64,000 nt of DNA from Azorinus chamasolen (lineage: Eukaryota > Mollusca > Bivalvia > Cardiida > Solecurtidae): positions 28,446,725 through 28,510,724 of the forward strand of contig OY755242.1 in assembly GCA_963576725.1 (NCBI GenBank), given 5' to 3'. The notes beneath the pieces are model-generated. The model was not told where the DNA came from, ran no database searches, and saw only the letters and a program-made list of their open reading frames with translations. The position numbers and the translations under genes are program-made. Positions 34,259 through 44,967 of the stretch are shown here, piece by piece; the stretch's first letter is position 1, and the number at the start of each line of letters is the position of its first letter.

Positions 34259-35120
34259 TTAGAAAGAAGTGGCGATGACCCTGGTTTAACCACACCAATG
34301 TCGACCTTGCCACTTAATCTATCTACGAGTGTTGTTTTCGGAAATCCGTAGCTCAGTGCTGCTTTGGGTAAATGTAGTTGACAGTTAATTGCTTCTCGCA
34401 GCATTGTAAGCCAGGATTCTATTGCCATTGCCATACATGTATAGACTCCTGGCTAGGTAATTTTGCTGAAAGTAATGGAATTAGTTATAAAATAAAGCAT
34501 CTTAATGATAAAGGAATGTAACATTTTGCCTTCATGTTTTATTTTATATTAGTGACATCGAATTTTGTTTGGCATACGTTTTGGCGAACAACATACGCGA
34601 TGCTTAAACTAGCTGTCCTCAAGGCCCTGGAAAATATACATTATAAAAAAATGCAGACGGCGTTTTAAGAAATACTTTTTACCATCGATAAAATGATTTA
34701 TATGAAAGGATTTTTTAGGAATAGTGAAACTTGAGTGAAATAAAGTTTTTTAACTATGAATTCTTTTTTTACCCGTTGTATCTCCATTTTGAGTATTTTG
34801 TATTCGGGTGACATTTCTGTCTGTATATAGTAAACAAATCGCACGCGCTAAACGAGAAAAAAACGAGATTTAACATGCTATAAATTCCCGGGACCGGTCG
34901 AAATGAGGTTCAGGTCGAAAACAGGTTGGACATGAAACAGTTGAGACGCAGAATAAATCGGTGTCTCATCTGGATCCAAACTGTCTGAATGCGTAATCAT
35001 AAATTCGCGGCTAGAGCTAACCGCCACATGAATAATATGAAAATATCTCTGTGACCTGGACATATATGTACTTCTCATTTTCTTTAAACAGAATCGCATT
35101 TCCAGCAACTAACACTTCGA
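34259..35120. other. No gene recognised
   Basis: A decayed F-type hairpin (AACAGTTGAGACGCAGAA, CATCTGGATCCAAACTGT) lies at 34938-34985. The rest shows no feature. Confidence 0.4.
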
Positions 35121-35139
35121 CTGGACACACTGGTGGTAG

Positions 35140-35685
35140 TTAGACGGGCGGTTGGATAGTTAGACGGGTGGACAGATAATCAGGCGGACAAACAAATAGT
35201 CAGACTGCCAGACGAATATTTAGGAGAGATGGAGGGATATTCTAATATGCAGATAGATAGGTAGACGGGCGAAAGTATACTTAGCTGGGAGGACAGCTAG
35301 TCATACGGGTAGTGGGTATTTTGACGGGGGATGGATCGTTAAATGGGAGGATGGATAGTCAGATGGACGGGTGGACAGATGAATGGACGGTTGATAATGG
35401 GCGGACGGATAGTCAGACGGGCGGACGGATAGTCAGATGGGCAGACGGTTAGTCACACGGGTTGACAGGCGGGACTGACAGATATAGTCAGATGGGCGGA
35501 CGGATAATCAGAACGGTAAACGGATGGTCAGACGACAGAAGGAAGTGAGACAGACAGACATATAGCCAGATGTGCAGACAAATTGTCAGACGAGGGAACG
35601 ACTGATCAGACGGGCTGGTGGATAGTTTGACGGATGGACGGATGGTCGAACGAGCAGACAGATGTTGGACAGACGTACAGATGGC
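35140..35685. repeat. GACGGGCGGACGGATAGTCA-type minisatellite
   Basis: About 25 degenerate units of roughly 20 bp built on 'gacgggcggacggatagtca'. Period and sequence drift along the array. Confidence 0.8.
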
Positions 35686-35689
35686 CATA

Positions 35690-36329
35690 TTTATTCATTA
35701 AATGGTTGCATTAGAGGAATTCTACGGTTTACATAATAAACTGTAACTGTTGTTAGAGGATTAACCTTGTACATATATCATGAATAAGATATTTGTTCAG
35801 TATATTTCTTAACCACTCGGCTACACCCGGATACATTCGTATACTTATATTTCGTGGTAAAGGATGTAGCTGAGGTGTTCCGAATGAGTGTGTTTTCAGT
35901 ACTGAAAATAAGCATAATGCATAAGCACGCACGCACACACATACATGCATACACTTTAGTATAAATATCAGTCATGGAGACAAGTGGAAGCTTAATGCAG
36001 CTTTCTGCAGTTTTATGAAGTCAAGGGATATAACTCTTCTCTATCGAGCTCCTCATTTAACAAACGCTTAACCACCTTTACGTTATATAGTTTGTGAGTT
36101 CGTTTGTGTGCGTTCGTGCGTGGTGTGCGTGTGTATGTATCTTAGCGTGGGTTCAAAATGCGACCTCCCTATTCCAAAGCCTACACTCTACATATTGAGT
36201 TAGCTTGATCAGTCTGAGAGTTGGCAGCATTTACGTTAAACACAGCTATAATAAGTTATTTAAATAGCGAATCATCGCCACTACTTGTACTAGTAACGAC
36301 ATATTCCTCGCTGTGCACAGTGTACATCT
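35690..36329. other. No gene recognised
   Basis: Short CA/GT-rich low-complexity stretches lie at about 35920-35955 and 36090-36140. Nothing else is supported. Confidence 0.4.
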
Positions 36330-36743
36330 TTAACTCTTTCGCTGCCAATGTCACATCTGCGATTACATATACAGCAAAATCTCGATTATTCGAATTTTCT
36401 GTATAGAAGAATTTAGACCCTTTTAGGCAAGTGGCTGCTTAATGCATGGTGAACGTCATGCAGAAAGCTCCTGGAGGAGCTTTCTGCATGACTTTCACCA
36501 TGCATTAAGCTGCCACCTGTCTTAAAGATCGATAATAATACGTATTTTAGTGTTCGGATAATCGAAGTTTTACTGTACAAACATTTTTTTATCCAGATGA
36601 GACACCGAGTAACTAGATGTCGCATCAGGGTCCAAACTATTTGTTCCTGTGATTGTTTTTAAAAAAAATGAACATAGAAAAAAAGGCAATTGTATCAGAC
36701 GACATATTTTGCAGACGACAAAATATGACAGCGAAAGAGTTAA
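36330..36743. mobile_element. Family F MITE carrying a nested family H MITE
   Basis: TTAACTCTTTCGCTGCCAAT to GCAGCGAAAGAGTTAA encloses a complete TA-flanked element at 36370-36576. The F hairpin resumes after it with 'tatccagatgagacaccgag'. Confidence 0.8.
36370..36576. mobile_element. TA-flanked hairpin MITE, family H
   Basis: TACAGCAAAATCTCGATTAT to AATCGAAGTTTTACTGTA. The long palindrome spans about 36425-36520 (TCATGCAGAAAGCTCCTGGA tip). Confidence 0.8.
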
Positions 36744-36855
36744 AGATAATAATTAAATCTTTTCAGGCTAGTGGCGAACCTGTGATCACATTAGTAAACA
36801 AGTTTTATCCAAATGAGTAGTATTTGAAAAAAGGAAGAATTTAAACAATTATCAC

Positions 36856-37058
36856 TTAACCCATTCCCTCATATTGACTACTTTTGATGACTCTGTAAAA
36901 GTCACTTTGTGAAACCATTGTGATAAATGTTCAATTTATCAGAATGGTTACAAACTACGAAATTCTAAACTTTTCCTTTTCTCTCTAATTAATGCTCCTT
37001 TTTGGTAGATTTATTCAAAGAGATTGTGTCTAAAATAGCCTATGAGGTAATGGGTTAA
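36856..37058. mobile_element. TTAA hairpin MITE, family A
   Basis: TTAACCCATTCCCTCATATT to ATGAGGTAATGGGTTAA. The central palindrome is shortened. Confidence 0.75.
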
Positions 37059-37599
37059 GCAGACGATAAACTTTTCCGACAACAATTACTAAATAGTGTA
37101 GAGAGTTAAGAATCGGCGGACTTCATACACGCACCTAAAACAACTTAATTAATAAAATAATGTAATATAAAGGGAGATAAACGGTTGCAAAATGAGAAAC
37201 TCAGTGGAGATGACTTATCTCCCCTGTCTTCATAACTAGAGAAAATATCCGGTTCCCTCGTATATGTGAAGATTTCATGAAATGTCTCATGGGAAAAAAA
37301 GGAACATGGACATTAAAACGTGTATGTCAATATCAACTATCTCTTTGGAGGTCATCAAGGGTCAAAGGAAATATCGTACGACTGAAATTATCGTAATGTC
37401 TAACATGCGACAATCGCAACATCACGTTGTCCAGTCAGATATTTGAGAATGAACTCTGACTTAGAATTTTTATAAGTTCAGACCTAATCAGGATCAACAC
37501 CATCAGACCGATTAATGCTGAAAGTTGCACTGATGCGAAATGTTAGTAGGTTGGAGACTCCATAGGAGGGGTTCGGATAAAGGAATCTATTTTATTCCC

Positions 37600-37930
37600 T
37601 TTTTACTGTTACACGTATTCGGTTGGATTTTAAACCACGCCCAGACATATATTCTGGCACCAGTCCATGGCACAACTGTCATATGCTGAGCGTTAGGCGA
37701 GAGAACCGCTAGTGCAGGAGATCGAACGCACGACTTCCCGCTTCGAAAACAAACGCTCTTTCAAATTGAAGACTATTTATCAAAGAGTCTAGAAATGTTT
37801 CAATGTTAAATAAAGAAGAAAAAGAGCTCATGTTTATTATCACTAGATGACAAACAGTGGAAATTCAATAGCCACCAACTGCTAAAGCGACGTAAACCCC
37901 GACCAAAACCAAACCAAAGCCACCAACCAA
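37600..37930 (-). repeat. SINE-like fragments (tRNA-like head, MetaSINE-like tail)
   Basis: Minus strand at 37690-37760 holds a B-box-like GCGTTCGATCTCC and a degenerate tRNA-like arm. At 37875-37920 the plus strand has 'actgctaaagcgacgtaaaccccgacc', similar to the tail at 63560. Whether they belong together is unclear. Confidence 0.4.
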
Positions 37931-38106
37931 AGTCCCATACGACTCCCCATATATGGCCCATCTTCAGGAATTAAGCAGTTCAAGGGACAAGGCTATCAGA
38001 AATTTGACCCTTCAGAAGCTAACATATTCATGCGTTTATTTCAATGACGCCTCGTACCTCTGAGGGGAAACTAACGATTACGGAAACAACTCAATCCTTA
38101 TGTATT

Positions 38107-38220
38107 AGTTAGTGTCTATTAAGTGTGGATTTAATGATTTTAAATGCCGAAGCGCAGCGAGCGTTAGCGAGCGAGCAAGGCATTTAAAGTCATTAAATTC
38201 GCACTTAATAGACACTAACT
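38107..38220. repeat. Long hairpin, ~43-bp arms, GC-rich loop
   Basis: AGTTAGTGTCTATTAAGTG inverts to CACTTAATAGACACTAACT, with the arms continuing through GATTTAATGA and TTTAAATGCC. The loop is GCGCAGCGAGCGTTAGCGAG-like. It abuts the inverted-repeat element starting at 38224. Confidence 0.85.
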
Positions 38221-38291
38221 GATATAGTGTTTAGCCTAGTTTTTGGACAGGATTAAAAGTGGACGGAGTGAAGCTGGACTTGTTCGCATGC

Positions 38292-38306
38292 GTTGCTAGG
38301 GGCAAC
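38292..38306. promoter_or_regulatory. X-box-like RFX site
   Basis: GTTGCTAGGGGCAAC is a near-perfect inverted repeat of the RFX half-site GTTGC. It lies 46 bp before the ATG of the small ORF below, in CpG-rich sequence. Function is inferred. Confidence 0.35.
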
Positions 38307-38351
38307 AGCCGAGACCGTGTGTTGAACAAATGTGTCAGTCGTTCAGAAAGG

Positions 38352-38484
38352 ATGGCAGAAATGAAGCCGACGTTCGACCTTCTTGAGGACCATGACGTTA
38401 AATTTTACGGACGATGCATTTCATGTTGCTGTCTAACACAATTGTTAAATGTGCAGACACAAAAGTTGTTAAAACCCGAATTAG
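38352..38484 (+). CDS. Hypothetical small protein, exon 1
   Basis: ATG at 38352 opens MAEMKPTFDLLEDHDVKFYG, then a Cys-rich patch CISCCC and 'LLNVQTQKLLKPEL'. The exon ends at TTAG with the donor GTAAGA at 38485. An in-frame ATG 93 bases upstream (38259) is possible, but this one follows the CpG-rich leader more naturally. I do not recognise the family. It could be a captured gene fragment inside a mobile element. Confidence 0.3.
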
Positions 38485-38603
38485 GTAAGATATTTCATTG
38501 AGTCGATGTTTCAAGCGCTGTGATCTAAAAAAGACAGCAAATGCAACAAAATGCTTTAAAAATAAAATTCAGTTTTAAAGACAAACGTAGACTACACATG
38601 CTA

Positions 38604-38813
38604 TGTAACCCTTTACGCAATAGGTACTTATTTTAACGCCTTTAATTATTCTTCCACTCTAGAAATTAGTTTCACTTTATACCGTCATGGGTAGGCATCG
38701 TAAGAAATATTTCCCACATCCTAGCTGACGGTTGCTTAAAGCAGGCTGAAATTAAAGCAGAATACCCCTAAAGTCTGCTTTAATACTGAAACAAACTATG
38801 GGGAAAGGGTTAG
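38604..38813. mobile_element. Hairpin MITE (TTAACCC-type ends, diverged)
   Basis: GTAACCCTTTACGCAATAGG to GGGGAAAGGGTTAG with an imperfect palindrome (AAGCAGGCTGAAATTAAAGC and 'aagtctgctttaatactg'). Confidence 0.5.
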
Positions 38814-38857
38814 ATCTAACTGACAGCTGGTAATTTTATCATATTTTATAATTTCAG

Positions 38858-38907
38858 GGCCTGAACAAGAGACCAGTTACATAAAAGACAGGAATTACCA
38901 TATATAA
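38858..38907 (+). CDS. Hypothetical small protein, exon 2
   Basis: Acceptor TTTATAATTTCAG ends at 38857. In the phase left by exon 1 it encodes GPEQETSYIKDRNYHI and a TAA stop, for a 60-residue product. The intron contains a hairpin MITE at about 38604-38813. No domain is visible. Splice signals are good, but nothing else proves expression. Confidence 0.3.
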
Positions 38908-39482
38908 TGTTTAACAGTAAACCGTTGTACAATAGCCATTCAACGGCAAAACAATGAAGTCTCTATAGACAGGTCGTTGCTTAATACAGACAAAGGTTGT
39001 TCAGAACGCCTCGAGGGAGCATTCTACATTACATTTGTCCTGCATTTAGCATTCACTTGTCTAATAACTAAATAGATCTAGGGTCTTCTTTTTTGGTGTT
39101 TGTAATGCTTTGGTTTTTTCTTTTTTATTTCGAATCTCAGTACATGTAGATCTAGATCTACCAATAAAATGTTTGAGTTGCATCAATTTACCTCATTTCT
39201 CAGTCTCAGCTTGGTATTCTACACAGAACATGTATACATACACATGTGTATTTGACGCTCGCGCTGTTACATGGTGGGACGAGCTAAACCTCTACGTCAC
39301 AGGATGTACTCGCGCATGCGCTGGGGGACAGCCGACTTAGTCGCTAAGTCAGCGTTTAGTGCCTGACTAAATGAAATTAATCGTGGAGAAATTCAAAATT
39401 TCCAGCATTGTGATTGGCCCAAAAAGTAGGTTAAACACTATATAATACTCATTAACCCTTCTCTTGCTGAATTTTAAAATAC

Positions 39483-40614
39483 TTAGTGATTGCCCTACTT
39501 TTCCATCCAATCAACGAGCCGCATTTTTGAAAATTTTCAGACTCTAATTCTCATAAATTTTATAAAATCGACTCTAACTTTCGAAGACAAACCTTCCAGT
39601 GCGCATGCGCAACAAAACTCCGCCCACTACGAGTTGTTGTTATGACGCTATCGACACGTGAACGAGTATACACAAGTACACGTGTATAAAACGTGGAGAG
39701 GAAGACTATGTAATGCAAACAACTGAGAGGCAGAATTATAGACCCAATAGTAATTTGGCAAATAAACTGAGAGGCAGAATTATAGACCCAATAGAAAATG
39801 GACAAATAAATCACGAAACATCCCACCTGTTGAAGCAGGATTATATTGAAAAAGGACTAATGTAAATAAGCAAATAAATCAGGAAATAAGCGCAAACCTG
39901 TACTCGAAACCGTACTCCGTTCAACAAAACATAAACAATCAAACCTGTAATATTTTGTAATTATTCTTATTTCAATATTCTGATAATAATATAATGAATG
40001 TTTTGGTTTCGATACCAGTGAAGATTTAAATCTGTGTAAACCGAGTAGACCCTGGTTAGACAGCATAGGAGTTGTCTGATCTGGGTCTTCTCGGCTTACA
40101 AATCTTCGTTAGATAAGTCTGCTAGCTCGGTGCCAGAGAGCAGGTCAACGACAGATTGTTGTCATTATTGTTGTTATTATTTTGCCTCCAGAAAATTGTG
40201 TCAAACTGTTTTACACATAGACGGGGAATATTTGATTACGTGACAAAGCCAAATATGGCAATGTTTACAAGAAAAAGGCGCGAAATCAGTTTCATTGTGT
40301 AGGATTTTCAAAACATAAACACGTGAGAATATTAACAAAGACGACGTTTGTTTGATTGGTGGGTTTTCTGGGTATTTTGCATAAACGGATGATGTTTTAG
40401 ATGTACCATAATCACGTGACTATATACAAGTTTGTCATTGCTCAGTGGGCGGGGTTTATAAACTGAGCCTGTTGAAAAATAGGGCAATCACTAAATCGGT
40501 TAGAGCTTATAAACTGCAGTCTTCGAAAATAAGACGGCCTAAAACGCTTCGCTTCGCTCGCGTTATCGGCCGTCTTATTTTCGAAGACTACAGTTTATAA
40601 GCTCTAACCTATAC
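39483..40614. mobile_element. 1132-bp inverted-repeat element X, copy 1
   Basis: Begins TTAGTGATTGCCCTAC. The inverse GTAGGGCAATCACTAA-type end (here ATAGGGC) lies at about 40476-40495, and a 112-bp hairpin (40498-40609, GGTTAGAGCTTATAAACTGC arms) closes the element. Contains TGCGCATGCGCA (39600), TCACGTGAC (40412) and GTGGGCGGGG (40445). The open frames (88 and 69 codons, minus strand) have no domain and are identical or nearly so in copy 2. No target duplication is visible. Confidence 0.8.
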
Positions 40615-40730
40615 ATGTCTCCTTCTTTATCCATACCCTGTTGTATAATTACATATATCTTCACTGTGTACAAGTATTTCGCTGTGCAATCACTGCTATG
40701 GAGTGCACTTGTTGCACAATCAATTTGTAA

Positions 40731-41862
40731 TTAGTGATTGCCCTACTTTTCCATCCAATCAACGAGCCGCATTTTTGAAAATTTTCAGACTCTAATTCTC
40801 ATAAATTTTATAAAATCGACTCTAACTTTCGAAGACAAACCTTCCAGTGCGCATGCGCAACAAAACTCCGCCCACTACGAGTTGCTGTTATGACGCTATC
40901 GACACGTGAACGAGTATACACAAGTACACGTGTATAAAACGTGGAGAGGAAGACTATGTAATGCAAACAACTGAGAGGCAGAATTATAGACCCAATAGTA
41001 ATTTGGCAAATAAACTGAGAGGCAGAATTATAGACCCAATAGAAAATGGACAAATAAATCACGAAACATCCCACCTGTTGAAGCAGGATTATATTGAAAA
41101 AGGACTAATGTAAATAAGCAAATAAATCAGGAAATAAGCGCAAACCTGTACTCGAAACCGTACTCCGTTCAACAAAACATAAACAATCAAACCTGTAATA
41201 TTTTGTAATTATTCTTATTTCAATATTCTGATAATAATATAATGAATGTTTTGGTTTCGATACCAGTGAAGATTTAAATCTGTGTAAACCGAGTAGACCC
41301 TGGTTAGACAGCATAGGAGTTGTCTGATCTGGGTCTTCTCGGCTTACAAATCTTCGTTAGATAAGTCTGCTAGCTCGGTGCCAGAGAGCAGGTCAACGAC
41401 AGATTGTTGTCATTATTGTTGTTATTATTTTGCCTCCAGAAAATTGTGTCAAACTGTTTTACACATAGACGGGGAATATTTGATTACGTGACAAAGCCAA
41501 ATATGGCAATGTTTACAAGAAAAAGGCGCGAAATTAGTTTCACTGTGTAGGATTTTCAAAACATAAACACGTGAGAATATTAACAATGACGACGTTTGTT
41601 TGATTGGTGGGTTTTCTGGGTATTTTGCATAAACGGATGATGTTTTAGATGTACCATAATCACGTGACTATATACAAGTTTGTCATTGCTCAGTGGGCGG
41701 GGCTTATAAACTGAGCCTGTTGAAAAGTAGGGCAATCACTAAATCGGTTAGAGCTTATAAACTGCAGTCTTCGAAAATAAGACGGCCTAAAACGCTTCGC
41801 TTCGCTCGCGTTATCGGCCGTCTTATTTCCGAAGACTGCAGTTTATAAGCTCTAACCTATAC
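40731..41862. mobile_element. 1132-bp inverted-repeat element X, copy 2
   Basis: Offset exactly 1248 bp from copy 1 over its whole length, with only about eight single-base differences noticed, so over 99 percent identical. The same termini, hairpin (41746-41857) and promoter-like motifs are present. Confidence 0.85.
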
Positions 41863-42164
41863 ATAGTGCAGACCCTGATGAGACAGCTCCTGCAGGAGCT
41901 GTCTCATCTGGGTCTTCACTATTTACAGGTAGGTATATTAACGTGAATAGCAAGCGAAGGGTTAAATAGAGAACTATAGGTTTTTCAAATTAACGGTTGG
42001 CAAGCACAGAATCTGACCAACCAGATGCTTGAGAATGATCTTCAGACTCAAGCAAACGTTTTATGACCTCAGGGCCAGGTCACGCTTAGTACGATAAGGT
42101 TTTACAGTATAGCATGTCTGCAGAAATTGCCGTCTACCGCCCTTCTGAACGAAATTGTTCTCCT

Positions 42165-42275
42165 AATCAATGTCTGAGTGTCCAACAGTTTGGATCCTAA
42201 TTATTCGACGTCTCATCAGGATCCCAGCTGGTTGCAAAAGCCAACATACGTGGTCTATAGTTTTGAAAGGGTTAA
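42165..42275. mobile_element. Family F MITE fragment
   Basis: AACAGTTTGGATCCTAATTA and the arm GACGTCTCATCAGGATCCCA, then GGTTGCAAAAG; TTAA ends not clear. Confidence 0.5.
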
Positions 42276-42304
42276 TTAATATTTATTATCATTTCTCTAC
42301 AGTC

Positions 42305-42511
42305 TTAACCTTTACCCTGCTGAGCAAATTATTTTTGCAGAATGTTTCACCTACTACATTTTCAAGCTATAATCAATGTGTCTTCGAATGTGCAATCAGA
42401 ATGACAAACAGTTTGGATCCTGATGAGACGCCGAGTTACTCGGCGTCTCATCTGGATCCAAACTGTTTGCAAAGGTACACACCCATCCGCCCATTGCAGG
42501 TTAAAGGTTAA
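42305..42511. mobile_element. TTAA hairpin MITE, family F
   Basis: TTAACCTTTACCCTGCTGAG to GCAGGTTAAAGGTTAA. The hairpin at 42404-42472 is perfect except for the CCTGAT/CCAGAT position. Confidence 0.8.
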
Positions 42512-43164
42512 TAAACACCCGAATTATTTATTCATAGGATTTCTTTCTAGAAAGGAATCCGTTCGCCAATGACTTATCACTTTCAACACTATAGAACAGT
42601 ATGATGACCAAACACTTTTCATCCAGATAAGACGCTGGATCTAATGAAATTGGAGAGACAGAAATGTGTAGTTTTGGATCTGAAGCTGACGAAAGGATGG
42701 CTATATGCTGGTCAGTAAAACATTCCTCCGTGGAAAATAGCTGCGTATCACAGTATACAAGATAACAGACACTGCGAAGCTCTGTTTACATTGTATAACG
42801 AGCTCTCGTATCATGGGAATGATACTATCGTAACGTAGTATAGTGCAGCACGGGATTTGATGAGTACACCAATTTTCACTAGGTAAGACTTAGCGTTAGC
42901 AACCAGACTGAACAATTTGCACGCTACATAAGAGTTGTCCGCCAAACTGCCATGATCAGAGTGTGATACAGTTTGAATCCTGGCGAGACCCAGATTTATT
43001 CGACTTGTCTCATCTGGATCTGAACTGTTTGAATATGCTATCACATACGGTAGCGTGCAAATAGTTCGTATACTCTAAAGATGTTTATAGCTTTCAAATG
43101 CTACTGGTATACTGCCCGTATATAGGCCGCATACCAGCCAGAGGTCCGAATAAGATGCTTAAAT
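42512..43164. other. No gene recognised
   Basis: A decayed F-type hairpin is at about 42960-43035 (ACAGTTTGAATCCTGGCGAG and its partner). No other feature. Confidence 0.4.
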
Positions 43165-43391
43165 TAACTCATTCTCTCCTGGGCTATTTTTAGACCCAAC
43201 CTTTTTGAATTAATCTACCGAAAAGGAGCATTAACTATAGAAAAGGAGAGTTTTAGAATTGTGTAATATTGAAACCATTGTGATAAATGAGCATTTGCTC
43301 CTATGGAGCAAATGCTCTATTTATCACAATGGTTTCACAATGTGAAATTTATAGAGGCGCAAACATGCGTCACTAGGGGGTAATGTGTTAA
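43165..43391. mobile_element. TTAA hairpin MITE, family A
   Basis: TTAACTCATTCTCTCCTGGG to GGGGTAATGTGTTAA; central palindrome 43270-43337. Confidence 0.7.
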
Positions 43392-43415
43392 AACATGTTC
43401 AACAATAACGCTTTT

Positions 43416-43484
43416 ATTTCTCCACCAAACCCTATATTGTGACCACTCTTTTGTGGTTACAACATAGGGTTAGGGGGAGAAATG
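43416..43484. repeat. Short perfect-type hairpin
   Basis: TTTCTCCACCAAACCCTATA and its complement flank a 'tcttt' loop, with about 30-bp arms. Confidence 0.75.
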
Positions 43485-43676
43485 ACGATTTTAGTATTTG
43501 GGTACTCACCTTTATCTGTTGCTCTGCCAGCCCTTTGAATATTAGGTAACTGTTCAAATGTGCGTGGTTCACTCCATTCCTGGTTTTAACAGAATTACCA
43601 GAGGGTCAAACAATTGGATACAGATGATATTTTAAAGAAATCAATTCAAATAAATTCAGTTGTGTAGTTTATTGCA

Positions 43677-43904
43677 TTAACACATTCCCTCCTAGTGACG
43701 CGTTTTGTCGCCACTGTAAAAGTCACATTTTGAAACCATTGTGATTAATAGAGCATTTACTCCAATAGAGCAAATGCTCTATTTATCAGAATGGTTTCAA
43801 AAGCTACGCAATTCTAAAAGTCTCCTTTTCTATCGTTAATGCTCCTATTTGGTAGATTTATTCAAAGGTGTTGGGTCTAAAAATAGTCTAGGAAGGAATG
43901 AGTA
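43677..43904. mobile_element. TTAA hairpin MITE, family A
   Basis: TTAACACATTCCCTCCTAGT to GGAAGGAATGAGTAA; palindrome 43733-43800. Confidence 0.7.
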
Positions 43905-44236
43905 AATGTATACAATATGCTTATGGCAAGCAGGAATTGACACTGGTACATGAGTAATAAATACATCATATAAATTTGCAGAGAAAAGTAATATCCATAC
44001 TGACATAAAATGGTAAACCATATTAAAGATGTTTGACTCACATCGATACTTAACATTCTACAATGAATATGTCTATGAATATTCATATACATGTAAAAAT
44101 AATCACCATGATTATCAATTTCCCGATGATTTTGATACTGGCATTATGATCAAGGGACTTTATACCACGACAGAATCTTTAGAACCAGGTCAACAAACGT
44201 AAGACCCTGATCAGACCGCTCCATATGGTTTCTGTC

Positions 44237-44416
44237 TACTGTAGAACCCCTCTAAACCGGCATTCTAGAAGGGAAGAATTTAGATACTTTTAGACAGGTG
44301 GCTGCTCAATAATACAGGGTGAAAGTCATGCAGAAAGCTCCTAGAGGAGACTTTAATGTCTGCAAGACGGGTATTTATACTATATTGAACGTCCAGTTTA
44401 GAGGAGTTTTACTGTA
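44237..44416. mobile_element. TA hairpin MITE, family H, diverged
   Basis: ACTGTAGAACCCCTCTAAAC to TAGAGGAGTTTTACTGTA. The palindrome is partly broken at the tip. Confidence 0.65.
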
Positions 44417-44676
44417 CTCGGTTTGAAAAGGTGCCAAAGGGCGTTTCTATGATGTATATTGTAAAGGCGACACATGTACATCATTGAGCAGGCTTAATTA
44501 ATTTTACAAACCAAAGGCAAACACTGTAGACCAAGATCAGAGGGGCTCAAGAAGGAGCACTGTGACTGTGTATTGGTTGCTTCTCAAATCGTTTTCCTAT
44601 GGTCACAGGCAAGGAAAGCTTGCATAAACTGATTATAGGCCGACGTCAGGCAGAATGATGTTCGGCCATTTGTTTC

Positions 44677-44925
44677 TTAACCCTTCGCTTGCTGAATTTT
44701 AAAATACATTCTCCTTCTTTATCCATGCCCTGTTGTATAATTACATATATCTTCACTGTGTACAAGTATTGCGATGTGCAATCACTGCTGTGGAGTGCAC
44801 TGGTTGCACAATCAACTTGTAAATAGTGCAGACCCTGATGAGACAGCCCCTTCAGGAGCTGTCTCATCTGGGTCTTCACTATTTACAGGTATGTATATTG
44901 ACGTGAATAGCAAGCGAAGGGTTAA
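44677..44925. mobile_element. TTAA hairpin MITE, family E (intact)
   Basis: A 249-bp element, TTAACCCTTCGCTTGCTGAA to AGCAAGCGAAGGGTTAA. The hairpin CAGACCCTGATGAGACAGC faces GCTGTCTCATCTGGGTC. It is used here as the reference copy for family E. Confidence 0.85.
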
Positions 44926-44967
44926 AATATTGAACGTAAAATGATTTATAGAATAAGTTTTTGTTAT

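Larger units (their letters stand above)
38224..39442. mobile_element. Inverted-repeat element carrying gene-like sequence
   Basis: TATAGTGTTTAGCCTAG at 38224 is matched inverted at 39442, 22 of 24 bases. The ends resemble those of the 1.13-kb element downstream (AAAAGTAGG...CACTA), and both have a long hairpin just outside one end. The interior holds a MITE (about 38604-38813), an X-box-like site, a possible two-exon ORF, and near the right end CGCGCATGCGCT (NRF1-like, 39311-39322). Confidence 0.55.
39452..41965. mobile_element. Family E MITE interrupted twice by the same 1132-bp element
   Basis: TTAACCCTTCTCTTGCTGAA at 39452 and AGCAAGCGAAGGGTTAA ending 41965 are the two ends of one family E MITE. 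Its parts are 39452-39482, 40615-40730 and 41863-41965. Joined, they match intact E copies at 44677 and 57446 with no gained or lost bases at either junction beyond ordinary divergence. Confidence 0.85.

Noticed and set aside
39560..41314. Duplicated 88- and 69-codon minus-strand ORFs, nearly identical, as a possible gene pair
   Set aside because: Identity reflects the recent duplication of the whole 1132-bp element, non-coding parts included, and the diverged third copy does not keep the frames.
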